This document shows positions 15,549 to 22,866 of a DNA stretch of 32,313 nucleotides, one piece after another. Numbering within the stretch: the stretch's first letter is position 1; each line of letters opens with the position of its first letter. The stretch is taken from NCBI GenBank assembly GCA_964530115.1, contig CAZGYD010000169.1, positions 1-32,313 of the forward strand, given 5' to 3'. Made by a program: the position numbers and the translations under genes. Source of the DNA: Fen-999 sp964530115. Lineage in GTDB: Bacteria; Pseudomonadota; Gammaproteobacteria; Burkholderiales; Rhodocyclaceae. The notes under the pieces were generated by a model, which saw only the letters and a list, made by a program, of their open reading frames with translations, did no database searches and was not told the DNA's origin.

Positions 15549-16195
15549 TGCTGCGAGGCACCTTCGCCGGAAATGACATGATCTCGACCTTCGATCCGCA
15601 GGACATCGGCCTCATCCCGATGGTCATCGAGACCAGCGGGCGGGGCGAGCGCGCCTACGACATCTATTCGCGCCTGCTCAAGGAGCGCGTGGTCTTTCTC
15701 GTCGGGCCGGTCAATGATGTGACCGCCAACCTCGTCGTGGCCCAGATGCTGTTCCTCGAGTCCGAGAATCCGGACAAGGACATTCACCTGTACATCAATT
15801 CGCCGGGTGGTTCGGTCACCGCGGGCATGGCGATCTACGACACGATGCAGTTCATCAAGCCGGACGTGTCGACCCTTTGCATCGGCCAGGCGGCGTCGAT
15901 GGGCGCTTTCCTGCTCGCCGCAGGCGCGAAGGGCAAGCGCTATTGCCTGCCCAATGCCCGGGTGATGATCCACCAGCCGATGGGCGGCTTCCAGGGGCAG
16001 GCTTCGGACATCGAGATCCATGCCAAAGAGATCCTCTTCCTCAAGCAGCGGCTCAACGAGATGCTGGCGAAGCACACCGGTCAGCCGATCGAGCGCATCG
16101 AGCGGGACACCGATCGCGACAACTTCCTCTCCGCGGAGGCAGCCGTCGAGTATGGCCTCGCGGACAAGGTTCTCGACCGGCGCAGCACCGGCTGA
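15545..16195 (+). CDS. clpP: ATP-dependent Clp protease proteolytic subunit
   Basis: 216 residues from ATG 15545. ClpP is the barrel serine protease that degrades proteins fed by ClpX or ClpA. The catalytic Ser is in GQAASMGAFLL, the His in VMIHQPMGG, and the Asp in IERDTDRDNF. VIETSGRGERAYDIYSRLL matches the E. coli enzyme closely. The ATG at 15545 overlaps the tig stop (ATGA). ATG 15578 (MISTFDPQDIGLIPMV), preceded by GGAA, would also give a normal protein, so the true start is uncertain. It is followed 33 bp on by clpX. Confidence 0.96.
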   Translation: MMLRGTFAGNDMISTFDPQDIGLIPMVIETSGRGERAYDIYSRLLKERVVFLVGPVNDVTANLVVAQMLFLESENPDKDIHLYINSPGGSVTAGMAIYDTMQFIKPDVSTLCIGQAASMGAFLLAAGAKGKRYCLPNARVMIHQPMGGFQGQASDIEIHAKEILFLKQRLNEMLAKHTGQPIERIERDTDRDNFLSAEAAVEYGLADKVLDRRSTG

Positions 16196-16228
16196 CGGGC
16201 GGATGGCAATACCGACAGGGGAACGAAA

Positions 16229-17494
16229 ATGGCTGACAGGAAATCCGGAGACAAGCTGCTCTATTGCTCGTTTTGCGGCAAGAGCCAGCACGAGGTCAAG
16301 AAACTGATCGCCGGCCCCTCGGTGTTCATTTGCGACGAGTGCATCGATCTTTGCAACGACATCATTCGTGACGAGGCCGCCGCCGAGAACGGCGGCAAAT
16401 CGTCGCGCGACCTGCCGACGCCGCCGGCCATCCGGGCCATCCTCGACCAGTACGTCATCGGCCAGGAACTGGCCAAGAAGATCCTCGCGGTCGCGGTGTA
16501 CAACCACTACAAGCGGCTTCGGCATCAGCAGAAGAATGCCGAGGACGTCGAACTGGCGAAGAGCAACATCCTCCTGATCGGACCGACCGGCTCGGGCAAG
16601 ACCCTGCTCGCGCAGACGCTCGCGCGGCTGCTCAACGTCCCCTTCGTGATGGCCGACGCGACCACGCTCACCGAAGCCGGCTACGTCGGAGAAGACGTCG
16701 AGAACATCATCCAGAAACTTCTGCAGAAGTGCGACTACGACGTCGAGAAGGCGCAGCAGGGCATCGTCTATATCGATGAGATCGACAAGATCTCGAGGAA
16801 GAGCGACAACCCGTCGATCACGCGTGACGTCTCGGGCGAGGGCGTGCAGCAGGCCCTGCTCAAGCTGATCGAAGGCACGGTGGCCAGCGTGCCGCCGCAG
16901 GGCGGGCGCAAGCACCCGAACCAGGATTTCGTGCAGGTCGACACCACGAACATCCTCTTCATCTGCGGTGGCGCCTTCGATGGTCTGGACAAGGTGATCC
17001 GCAACCGTTCCGAGAAGGGCGGTATCGGTTTCGGCGCCGAAGTGAAGAGCAAGGAAGACAAGCGGGCCGTCGGCGAAATCCTGCGCACCGTGGAGCCCGA
17101 GGACCTGATCAAGTACGGTCTGATCCCCGAGCTCATCGGCCGCCTGCCCGTGGTGGCCACGCTCGAGGAGCTCGACGAGGCGGCGCTGGTCCAGATCCTC
17201 GTGGAGCCGAAGAATGCATTGACCAAGCAGTACCAGAAACTTTTCGCGATGGAAGGCGTCGAACTCGAAATCCGGCCGGCGGCCCTCCAGGCCATCGCCC
17301 GCAAGGCGCTCAAGCGCAAGACCGGCGCGCGCGGCCTGCGGACGATCCTCGAAGGGGCGCTGCTCGACACGATGTACGAGCTGCCGACGCTCGAGAACGT
17401 GGCCAAGGTGGTCGTCGACGAGGCCACGATCGAAAACGGCGGCCAGCCGTTGCTCATTTACGCGGAACAGCCGAAAGTCTCGGGTTCCAACTGA
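16229..17494 (+). CDS. clpX: ATP-dependent protease ATPase subunit ClpX
   Basis: 421 residues. ClpX unfolds substrates and threads them into ClpP. The N-terminal zinc domain has the four cysteines CSFC and CDEC (about 11-38). Walker A is GPTGSGKT, the pore loop is in EAGYVGEDVE, Walker B is GIVYIDEIDK, and the C-terminal sensor region contains RKTGARGLRTILEGALLDTMYELP. AGGGGAACGAAA precedes ATG 16229. It is co-directional with clpP and is followed by a lon gene with its own promoter. Confidence 0.97.
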   Translation: MADRKSGDKLLYCSFCGKSQHEVKKLIAGPSVFICDECIDLCNDIIRDEAAAENGGKSSRDLPTPPAIRAILDQYVIGQELAKKILAVAVYNHYKRLRHQQKNAEDVELAKSNILLIGPTGSGKTLLAQTLARLLNVPFVMADATTLTEAGYVGEDVENIIQKLLQKCDYDVEKAQQGIVYIDEIDKISRKSDNPSITRDVSGEGVQQALLKLIEGTVASVPPQGGRKHPNQDFVQVDTTNILFICGGAFDGLDKVIRNRSEKGGIGFGAEVKSKEDKRAVGEILRTVEPEDLIKYGLIPELIGRLPVVATLEELDEAALVQILVEPKNALTKQYQKLFAMEGVELEIRPAALQAIARKALKRKTGARGLRTILEGALLDTMYELPTLENVAKVVVDEATIENGGQPLLIYAEQPKVSGSN

Positions 17495-17524
17495 CGTCAC
17501 CGTGCCCGCCGCCACCGCGGGAGT

Positions 17525-17552
17525 CTTGAACCGGGGTGGGTCGCCCCCATGT
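17525..17552 (+). promoter_or_regulatory. sigma-32 (RpoH) type heat-shock promoter for lon
   Basis: CTTGAA at 17525-17530 and CCCCATGT at 17545-17552 are separated by 14 bases. Both boxes match the known sigma-32 consensus (CTTGAA, CCCCATNT), and the spacing is normal. The predicted start would lie about 35 bases before the lon ATG. Confidence 0.8.
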
Positions 17553-17592
17553 CCTTCCGGACAAGGTACCCCCCAACCAGAGGACCCAGCTC

Positions 17593-20019
17593 ATGCTAGG
17601 CGAACACGACATCCCTGAGGAACGACTCGAACTGCCGCTTCTGCCCCTGCGCGACGTGGTGGTGTTTCCACACATGGTGATCCCGCTCTTCGTCGGGCGC
17701 CCCAAGTCGATCAAGGCGCTCGAGACCGCCATGGAGGCCGGCAAGGGCATCCTCCTGGTGGCCCAGAAGTCGGCCGCCAAGGACGAGCCCGAGGCCGCCG
17801 ACCTCCATTCCGTCGGCTGCGTCGCCAACATCCTGCAGATGCTCAAGCTGCCCGATGGCACGGTCAAGGTCCTGGTCGAAGGCGCCAAGCGTGCCCGCAT
17901 CGAGCGCGTGGACGATCAAAAATCCCTGTTCGTCGCCTCGGTGACCACGGTCGCCGAGAAGGAGGAAAGCGACCACGAGATCGAGGCGATGCGTCGGGCG
18001 ATCCTGGCCCAGTTCGACCAGTACGTGAAGCTGAACAAGAAGATCCCGCCGGAGATCCTGACGTCGCTCTCCGGCATCGAGGACGCCGGGCGCCTGGCCG
18101 ATACCATCGCCGCCCACCTGCCGATGAAACTCGAACTCAAGCAGGAGATCCTCGAACTGTTCGACGTCGGCGAGCGTCTGGAAAAGCTCCTCTCGCAGCT
18201 CGAGGCCGAACTCGACATCCTCCAGGTCGAGAAGCGCATTCGCGGCCGCGTCAAGCGCCAGATGGAAAAGAGCCAGCGCGAGTACTACCTGAACGAGCAG
18301 GTCAAGGCGATCCAGAAGGAACTCGGGGAGGGCGAGGAGGGCGCTGACCTCGAGGAGATGGAAAAGAAGATCAAGAACGCCGGCATGAGCAAGGAGGCCC
18401 TGGCCAAGGCGCAGTCCGAGTTCAAGAAGCTGAAGCTGATGAGCCCGATGTCGGCCGAGGCGACCGTGGTGCGCAACTACATCGAGACGCTGGTCAGCCT
18501 GCCGTGGAAAAAGAAAAGCCGCATTTCGAAAGATCTCGCGGCGGCCGAGAAGATCCTCGACAAGGATCACTACGGGCTTGAAAAGGTCAAGGAGCGCATC
18601 GTCGAATACCTCGCCGTGCAACAGCGAGTGGATAAGGTCAAGGCGCCGATCCTCTGCCTCGTCGGGCCTCCGGGCGTCGGCAAGACCTCGCTCGGCCAGT
18701 CGATCGCCAAGGCCACGAACCGCAAGTTCGTGCGCATGGCCCTGGGCGGCATGCGCGACGAGGCGGAGATCCGCGGCCACCGGCGGACCTACATCGGCTC
18801 GATGCCCGGCAAGATCCTCCAGAACATGATCAAGGTCGGCGTCAAAAACCCGCTGTTCCTGCTCGACGAAGTCGACAAACTGGGCATGGATTTCCGCGGC
18901 GATCCCTCGTCGGCGCTGCTCGAAGTGCTGGATCCCGAGCAGAACCACACGTTCCAGGATCATTACGTCGAGGTCGATTTCGACCTCTCGGACGTCATGT
19001 TCGTGGCCACGGCGAACACGCTCAACATTCCGCCGGCGCTGCTCGACCGGATGGAGGTGATCCGTCTGTCCGGCTATACCGAAGACGAGAAAATCAACAT
19101 CGCCCAGCGTTATCTGCTGCCCAAGCAGATGAAGAACAACGGCCTCAAGCGTGAGGAGCTGTCGGTCACCGAGGATGCGCTGCGCGACATCGTCCGTTAC
19201 TACACGCGCGAAGCCGGTGTGCGTGCGCTCGAGCGCGAGATCTCGAAGATCTGCCGCAAGGTGGTCAAGTCGCTCGTGCTGAAGAAGCGCAAGAACAAGA
19301 TCGTCGTGAACGCGAAGAACCTCGACAAGTACCTCGGCGTGCGCCGCTATACCTTCGGCATGGCCGAGAAGGAGAATCAGATCGGCCAGGTCACCGGGCT
19401 CGCCTGGACCGAGGTCGGCGGCGAACTGCTGACCGTCGAGGCAGTGGCCGTGCCCGGCAAGGGCAAGACGGTGACGACCGGCAAGCTCGGCGAGGTGATG
19501 CAGGAGTCGATCCAGGCGGCGCTCACCGTCGTCCGCCGGCGCGCGCGGCAACTCGGCATTCCCGAGGACTTCTACCAGAAGAACGACCTGCACATCCACC
19601 TGCCCGAAGGCGCGACGCCCAAGGACGGTCCTTCGGCCGGCATCGCGATGTGCACGGCGATCGTCTCGGTGCTCACCGGCATCCCCGTGCGCGCCGATGT
19701 CGCGATGACCGGCGAGATCACGCTGCGCGGCGAGGTCCTGCCCATCGGCGGCCTGAAGGAGAAGCTGCTCGCGGCGGTACGCGGCGGCATCCGCATGGCC
19801 CTGATTCCGGAAGAGAACGTCAAGGATCTCGCCGAGATCCCGGACACCATCAAGGGCAAGATCGAGATTCGGCCGGTCAAGTGGATCGACCAGGTCTTCG
19901 AACTGGCGCTTGAACGGTTACCCGAGCCGTTGCCCGAGGAGAAGGCTGCCGAAAACCCGGTCGCGGCAGCGCCGGTGGCCGATTCCACCGACTCCGCGGG
20001 TGCCGTCGTCACGCATTGA
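17593..20019 (+). CDS. lon: ATP-dependent protease Lon
   Basis: 808 residues. Lon degrades misfolded and regulatory proteins. The N-terminal substrate domain begins LPLLPLRDVVVFPHMVIPL, the AAA+ Walker A is GPPGVGKT, and Walker B is PLFLLDEVDK. The protease domain has the catalytic Ser in PKDGPSAGIAM and the Lys in LPIGGLKEKLLAA. The C-terminal tail after ALERLPEPLPEEK is rich in Ala, Pro and Glu, an extension of about 30 residues. ATG 17593 was chosen over 17536 because AGAGGA lies 8 bases upstream and the heat-shock promoter CCCCATGT overlaps the earlier ATG region. Separate transcription from clpX is therefore likely. Confidence 0.96.
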   Translation: MLGEHDIPEERLELPLLPLRDVVVFPHMVIPLFVGRPKSIKALETAMEAGKGILLVAQKSAAKDEPEAADLHSVGCVANILQMLKLPDGTVKVLVEGAKRARIERVDDQKSLFVASVTTVAEKEESDHEIEAMRRAILAQFDQYVKLNKKIPPEILTSLSGIEDAGRLADTIAAHLPMKLELKQEILELFDVGERLEKLLSQLEAELDILQVEKRIRGRVKRQMEKSQREYYLNEQVKAIQKELGEGEEGADLEEMEKKIKNAGMSKEALAKAQSEFKKLKLMSPMSAEATVVRNYIETLVSLPWKKKSRISKDLAAAEKILDKDHYGLEKVKERIVEYLAVQQRVDKVKAPILCLVGPPGVGKTSLGQSIAKATNRKFVRMALGGMRDEAEIRGHRRTYIGSMPGKILQNMIKVGVKNPLFLLDEVDKLGMDFRGDPSSALLEVLDPEQNHTFQDHYVEVDFDLSDVMFVATANTLNIPPALLDRMEVIRLSGYTEDEKINIAQRYLLPKQMKNNGLKREELSVTEDALRDIVRYYTREAGVRALEREISKICRKVVKSLVLKKRKNKIVVNAKNLDKYLGVRRYTFGMAEKENQIGQVTGLAWTEVGGELLTVEAVAVPGKGKTVTTGKLGEVMQESIQAALTVVRRRARQLGIPEDFYQKNDLHIHLPEGATPKDGPSAGIAMCTAIVSVLTGIPVRADVAMTGEITLRGEVLPIGGLKEKLLAAVRGGIRMALIPEENVKDLAEIPDTIKGKIEIRPVKWIDQVFELALERLPEPLPEEKAAENPVAAAPVADSTDSAGAVVTH

Positions 20020-20022
20020 AAT

Positions 20023-20052
20023 TTGACCCTGCCCGAGGGGCGCCGGTAGAAT
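20023..20052 (+). promoter_or_regulatory. sigma-70 promoter for tRNA-Pro
   Basis: TTGACC (20023-20028) and TAGAAT (20047-20052) are 18 bases apart, ending 18 bases before the tRNA. They begin just after the lon stop codon. Confidence 0.65.
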
Positions 20053-20070
20053 CCGCGCCTCCCGGGGTTT

Positions 20071-20147
20071 CGGGGTGTAGCGCAGCCCGGTAGCGCGCCT
20101 GCTTTGGGAGCAGGATGTCGGGGGTTCGAATCCCTCCACCCCGACCA
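20071..20147 (+). tRNA. tRNA-Pro (UGG anticodon)
   Basis: The acceptor CGGGGTG pairs with CACCCCG, then A and encoded CCA. The anticodon stem CCTGC/GCAGG encloses TTTGGGA, giving TGG. The T-arm contains GGTTCGAATCC. Confidence 0.96.
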
Positions 20148-20199
20148 AAATCGGCTTGAAGGTTCCGTTCCGTTCCGGGCATGCGGCATGTCCGGCGCG

Positions 20200-20276
20200 C
20201 CGCCCGTAGCTCAACCGGATAGAGCACCGGCCTTCTAAGCCGGGGGTTAGGGGTTCGAGTCCCTTCGGGCGGGCCA
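20200..20276 (+). tRNA. tRNA-Arg (UCU anticodon)
   Basis: The acceptor CCGCCCG pairs with CGGGCGG, followed by G and encoded CCA. The anticodon stem CCGGC/GCCGG holds loop CTTCTAA, giving TCT, which reads AGA/AGG codons. It is probably co-transcribed with tRNA-Pro 52 bp upstream. Confidence 0.95.
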
Positions 20277-20284
20277 GACGGGCG

Positions 20285-21196
20285 CTAGTCCTTTGGGCTT
20301 CCGGAACCGGCGTTCAGCAGCCGGGTCTTGATCTCGACCGCGTCGATGAACTTGATGCGCCCGAATTCCCCGTCCTTGAGAATCTGCTCGATCTGCAGGA
20401 CGCAGTTGCCGGCATCCCGCCGGATCACCCGGCCGCGCAGCCGGTAGGTCGATTCGACGCCACCGAAATCGAATTCGACGGCCGCCATCCTGCCGGTTTC
20501 CAGTGCCGGCATTTCCTCGGCGCGGCCGCTGACGCCCAGCCGCAGGGCCGTCTCGGAAAAGTCTTTCAGCACGCAGGAGAACGGCGGAGCGCCCGGCGCG
20601 TAGAACAGATCGGCCCACAGATCCGTGGCGATGCGCTGATGGCGGCGCTTGTCGTTGAGTTTCAGACTGGCAAACTCCGGTGTGACCAGTATCGTCGCGT
20701 CGCCCTCGAACGGCCCTTCGTCCATCACCTGCTTGCGCTGGATCACCGCATCGACCGTGGGCACGCAGCGCTCCGTCGAGTCATTGACGAGTGTGAGGGT
20801 GTTGCCCTGTCTCAGATGGCCGGCCGGCCCGAGTTCGGCGCGGGTAAAGTAATCCAGTTTGCGCTCGAGTTCCGAGGTGTCCGGCAGGAGCATCTGGAAA
20901 CGATGCACCTGTTCGACGGGCAGCACTTCCCGCGGCGAGAGACGGAAACCGACTACGCTGCCATCCGCCCGGTGGCGGACTGCATCGTTCGAGTAGAGGT
21001 AGGCGCCATTGACCCGGTAGGCGAGGATGATCGTGTTGAGGACGCTCTTCGGATGATATTCGGGGTAGTAGAGAATCTTCTGGCCGATCCGGAAGTGCGA
21101 GAGCAGGGTGCGGAGCCGGTCTTCGGCGATCCCATCACCCGAATCGTCGGCGTCCCTGGTTCCAGGCTTAAACAGGTTGCGGAGTCTGTTCAGCAT
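20285..21196 (-). CDS. PilZ-domain protein, YcgR-like (c-di-GMP effector)
   Basis: 303 residues. The C-terminal PilZ domain carries the c-di-GMP motif KRRHQRI (RxxxR) and, downstream, DFSETALRLGVS, matching the D/N-x-S-x-x-G part with Leu-Gly. The N-terminal half (about 35-190) resembles the YcgR flagellar-brake domain: FRIGQKILYYPEYHPKSVLNT, then strands around VVGFRLSPREVLP. Such proteins bind c-di-GMP and slow the flagellar motor or act on surface polysaccharide systems. ATG 21196 (MLNRLRNLFKPG) was preferred to an upstream start. It lies between tRNA-Arg and tRNA-His, opposite in strand, with no motility gene adjacent. Confidence 0.75.
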   Translation of the reverse strand: MLNRLRNLFKPGTRDADDSGDGIAEDRLRTLLSHFRIGQKILYYPEYHPKSVLNTIILAYRVNGAYLYSNDAVRHRADGSVVGFRLSPREVLPVEQVHRFQMLLPDTSELERKLDYFTRAELGPAGHLRQGNTLTLVNDSTERCVPTVDAVIQRKQVMDEGPFEGDATILVTPEFASLKLNDKRRHQRIATDLWADLFYAPGAPPFSCVLKDFSETALRLGVSGRAEEMPALETGRMAAVEFDFGGVESTYRLRGRVIRRDAGNCVLQIEQILKDGEFGRIKFIDAVEIKTRLLNAGSGSPKD

Positions 21197-21317
21197 GGCG
21201 TGTGCTGCTCCCGGTCGATCGCATCGGCGCATAGCTTACCGTGAATCGCCGCGGGCGACTCCACATCCTCTCGGATTCTGCTATTATCCGCGTCCCGCAT
21301 CCCGCCCGGGGCGCGGC

Positions 21318-21337
21318 TCCTGCTTCCACAAGCAGGA
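21318..21337 (+). other. stem-loop in the tRNA-His leader
   Basis: TCCTGCTT and AAGCAGGA are perfect complements around loop CCAC, ending 9 bases before the tRNA. A TATTAT box at 21282-21287 could start the transcript, so the hairpin would be in the precursor leader. No U-tract follows. Confidence 0.5.
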
Positions 21338-21346
21338 TCGACCGGT

Positions 21347-21423
21347 GGTGGACGTAGCTCAGTTGGTAGAGTCCCGGATTGTGATTCCGGTTGTCGTGGG
21401 TTCGAGTCCCATCGTCCACCCCA
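21347..21423 (+). tRNA. tRNA-His (GUG anticodon)
   Basis: The G at -1 is followed by acceptor GTGGACG, pairing with CGTCCAC, then discriminator C and encoded CCA. The extra G opposite C73 is the histidine hallmark. The anticodon stem CCGGA/TCCGG holds TTGTGAT, giving GTG. Confidence 0.96.
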
Positions 21424-21469
21424 TTCCTACCCGCTTCGATCGCCCGTTTCGTTGCATTGTTCGTCCGCG

Positions 21470-21497
21470 CCGGCGTGTTACCACGGCTGAGTTTCGG
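21470..21497 (+). repeat. dispersed 28-bp repeat, reference copy
   Basis: Begins CCGGCGTGTTACC and ends GGCTGAGTTTCGG. It is intergenic between tRNA-His and the GDCCVxC gene, 13 bases before that gene's ATG and in its direction. It is identical over 28 bases to the copy inside hpnC. Confidence 0.9.
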
Positions 21498-21510
21498 TGA
21501 CAATGCGCGC

Positions 21511-21732
21511 ATGGATGCCGGCCCTGTCTTGCAATCGATCCTGACCTGCCCGCACTACGGCCATGTCGAAACCGAGACCATGCCTGTCGATGCGTGTCAG
21601 TGGTTCTACGATTGCAGGAACTGCCACGCGCGCTTGAAGCCCCACCCCGGAGACTGCTGCGTGTTCTGCTCCTACGGCGACAGGCCATGCCCGCCGGTAC
21701 AGCTGCATGGCAAGGGCGGTTGCTGTCCATGA
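21511..21732 (+). CDS. GDCCVxC-domain small cysteine-rich protein
   Basis: 73 residues with nine cysteines. The hallmark is HPGDCCVFCSYGD; upstream pairs are ILTCPHYG and FYDCRNCHARL, and the C-terminus is GGCCP. The family is known for the GDCCVxC motif, and some members elsewhere carry selenocysteine; here every position is an ordinary Cys codon (TGC or TGT). The cysteine pairs suggest metal or thiol chemistry, but no function is established. ATG 21511 starts MDAGPVLQSILTCP. Its stop overlaps the modE start (ATGA), so the two genes are translationally coupled. A copy of the dispersed repeat is in the leader. Confidence 0.8.
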   Translation: MDAGPVLQSILTCPHYGHVETETMPVDACQWFYDCRNCHARLKPHPGDCCVFCSYGDRPCPPVQLHGKGGCCP

Positions 21733-22124
21733 GCAGCAGCAGAACGACGCGCCCGCTGGTGCGCCCGCGGCTCTATCTGGGCGGCGAGCTCTCACTCGGA
21801 CCCGGCAAGATCGATCTGTTGCGCAAAGTCGGCGAAACGGGCTCGATCAGTGCGGCGGCGCGGACGCTGGGCATTCCCTACAAGCGTGCCTGGCTGCTGA
21901 TCGACAGTCTCAACAGGGGATTTCCGTCACCGCTTCTGGATACCGCGATCGGTGGCAAGGCGGGCGGGGGCGCCCGGCTCACGCCGCTCGGCGAGGCGCT
22001 GGTCACGGCTTACGACGCGCTCGAAGCCAAACTCAATTCGGCAGCGCACGCCGAGCTGGTTGCGATCACACGGCTGGCAGAAGCCCCTTCGAGTGCAGCG
22101 CCGCGATCACGCCGGCCGCGATAG
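21729..22124 (+). CDS. modE: ModE-type regulator, DNA-binding domain only
   Basis: 131 residues, about half of E. coli ModE (262). The winged-helix part is clear: LSLGPGKIDLLRKVGETGSI, then SAAARTLGIPYKRAWLLIDS, the ModE/LysR-type recognition helix. The C-terminal TOBE (Mop-like) molybdate-binding pair is absent; the protein ends in a basic Ser/Ala/Arg tail. HTH-only ModE proteins occur in many bacteria and usually control molybdate uptake. Here the modA operator about 3.5 kb away fits. The start ATG 21729 overlaps the stop of the GDCCVxC gene. The 3' end overlaps the convergent yqeB by 59 bp. Confidence 0.83.
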   Translation: MSSSRTTRPLVRPRLYLGGELSLGPGKIDLLRKVGETGSISAAARTLGIPYKRAWLLIDSLNRGFPSPLLDTAIGGKAGGGARLTPLGEALVTAYDALEAKLNSAAHAELVAITRLAEAPSSAAPRSRRPR

Positions 22125-22866
22125 CCGCGGGTCGCGCGCCGATGCCATACACCTGGGCGCCCTCGGGCACGACCTCGACACATTTCGTCCCCTGTGCCAA
22201 GCGCACGCCGTCGTGGGTGAGGCCGCGCAGGATGCCCGGCTTGGGGGCGGGAAGCGGCAGGTCGTCGATGCGGGCGACGATTTCGCCCTCGGCCACGGTC
22301 TGGCCGATCCGGTGATTGGTGTGGAACGTGCCGGCAACTGGCGCATAGACGTAGCGTTCGCGGCCATAGCCACCGATCGGCTTTGGTTCGCCGGCGAAGG
22401 CACTCGTCGGGCCCGTTTCGATGACCTTGCCCAGACCGTCACCGTAGGCCGTCTCGATCGCGAGGTCACAATTGCCGCCAGCGACGAAGTTGGGCCCCAG
22501 CCCGATCACCAGCGGCGCGCGGCCACGTTGATCCTCGGGCACCGCGCGTTTCCTCATGCGCGCATCGATCCAGACGGAGGGGGCGAGCGCCGTGGCGAAG
22601 CCATCGATGGGCTCTACGGTGAGGGCGATTTCGCCGGGCGATGCCTGCCGGGCCCAGGAGAGCGGGGCATCGGTCAGCTGCGCGGTCAGGCCTTCGAGGG
22701 CGGCTTTGCCGTCAAAAGCGGCATCGGCGAAGGACTGGCCGCGGCGCGACACCGCCGGCTTAGGCGTTTCGACGAGCAGCACGGCCAGGCTGGCGCGCGC
22801 AAGCGCGATCGCCACGGCCGACGCGACGTCGTTGGCACCGCGCACGAGGGCGAGCAACGGCCTCAT
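22066..22866 (-). CDS. yqeB: selenium-dependent molybdenum hydroxylase accessory protein YqeB (EF2563 family)
   Basis: 266 residues. The N-terminus LLALVRGANDVASAVAIALARASLAVLL fits the nucleotide-binding start of the family, followed by GLGPNFVAGGNCDLAIETAYG, which is characteristic of YqeB/EF2563. Comparative genomics has tied yqeB to enzymes with a labile selenium-containing molybdenum cofactor, together with selD. The exact biochemical role is unknown. The ATG overlaps the ABC ATPase stop (ATGA at 22863-22866), so it is the last gene of the modA-modB-modC-yqeB operon. That context supports a molybdenum-enzyme role. Its 3' end overlaps modE on the other strand by 59 bp. Confidence 0.82.
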   Translation of the reverse strand: MRPLLALVRGANDVASAVAIALARASLAVLLVETPKPAVSRRGQSFADAAFDGKAALEGLTAQLTDAPLSWARQASPGEIALTVEPIDGFATALAPSVWIDARMRKRAVPEDQRGRAPLVIGLGPNFVAGGNCDLAIETAYGDGLGKVIETGPTSAFAGEPKPIGGYGRERYVYAPVAGTFHTNHRIGQTVAEGEIVARIDDLPLPAPKPGILRGLTHDGVRLAQGTKCVEVVPEGAQVYGIGARPAAIAAGVIAALHSKGLLPAV

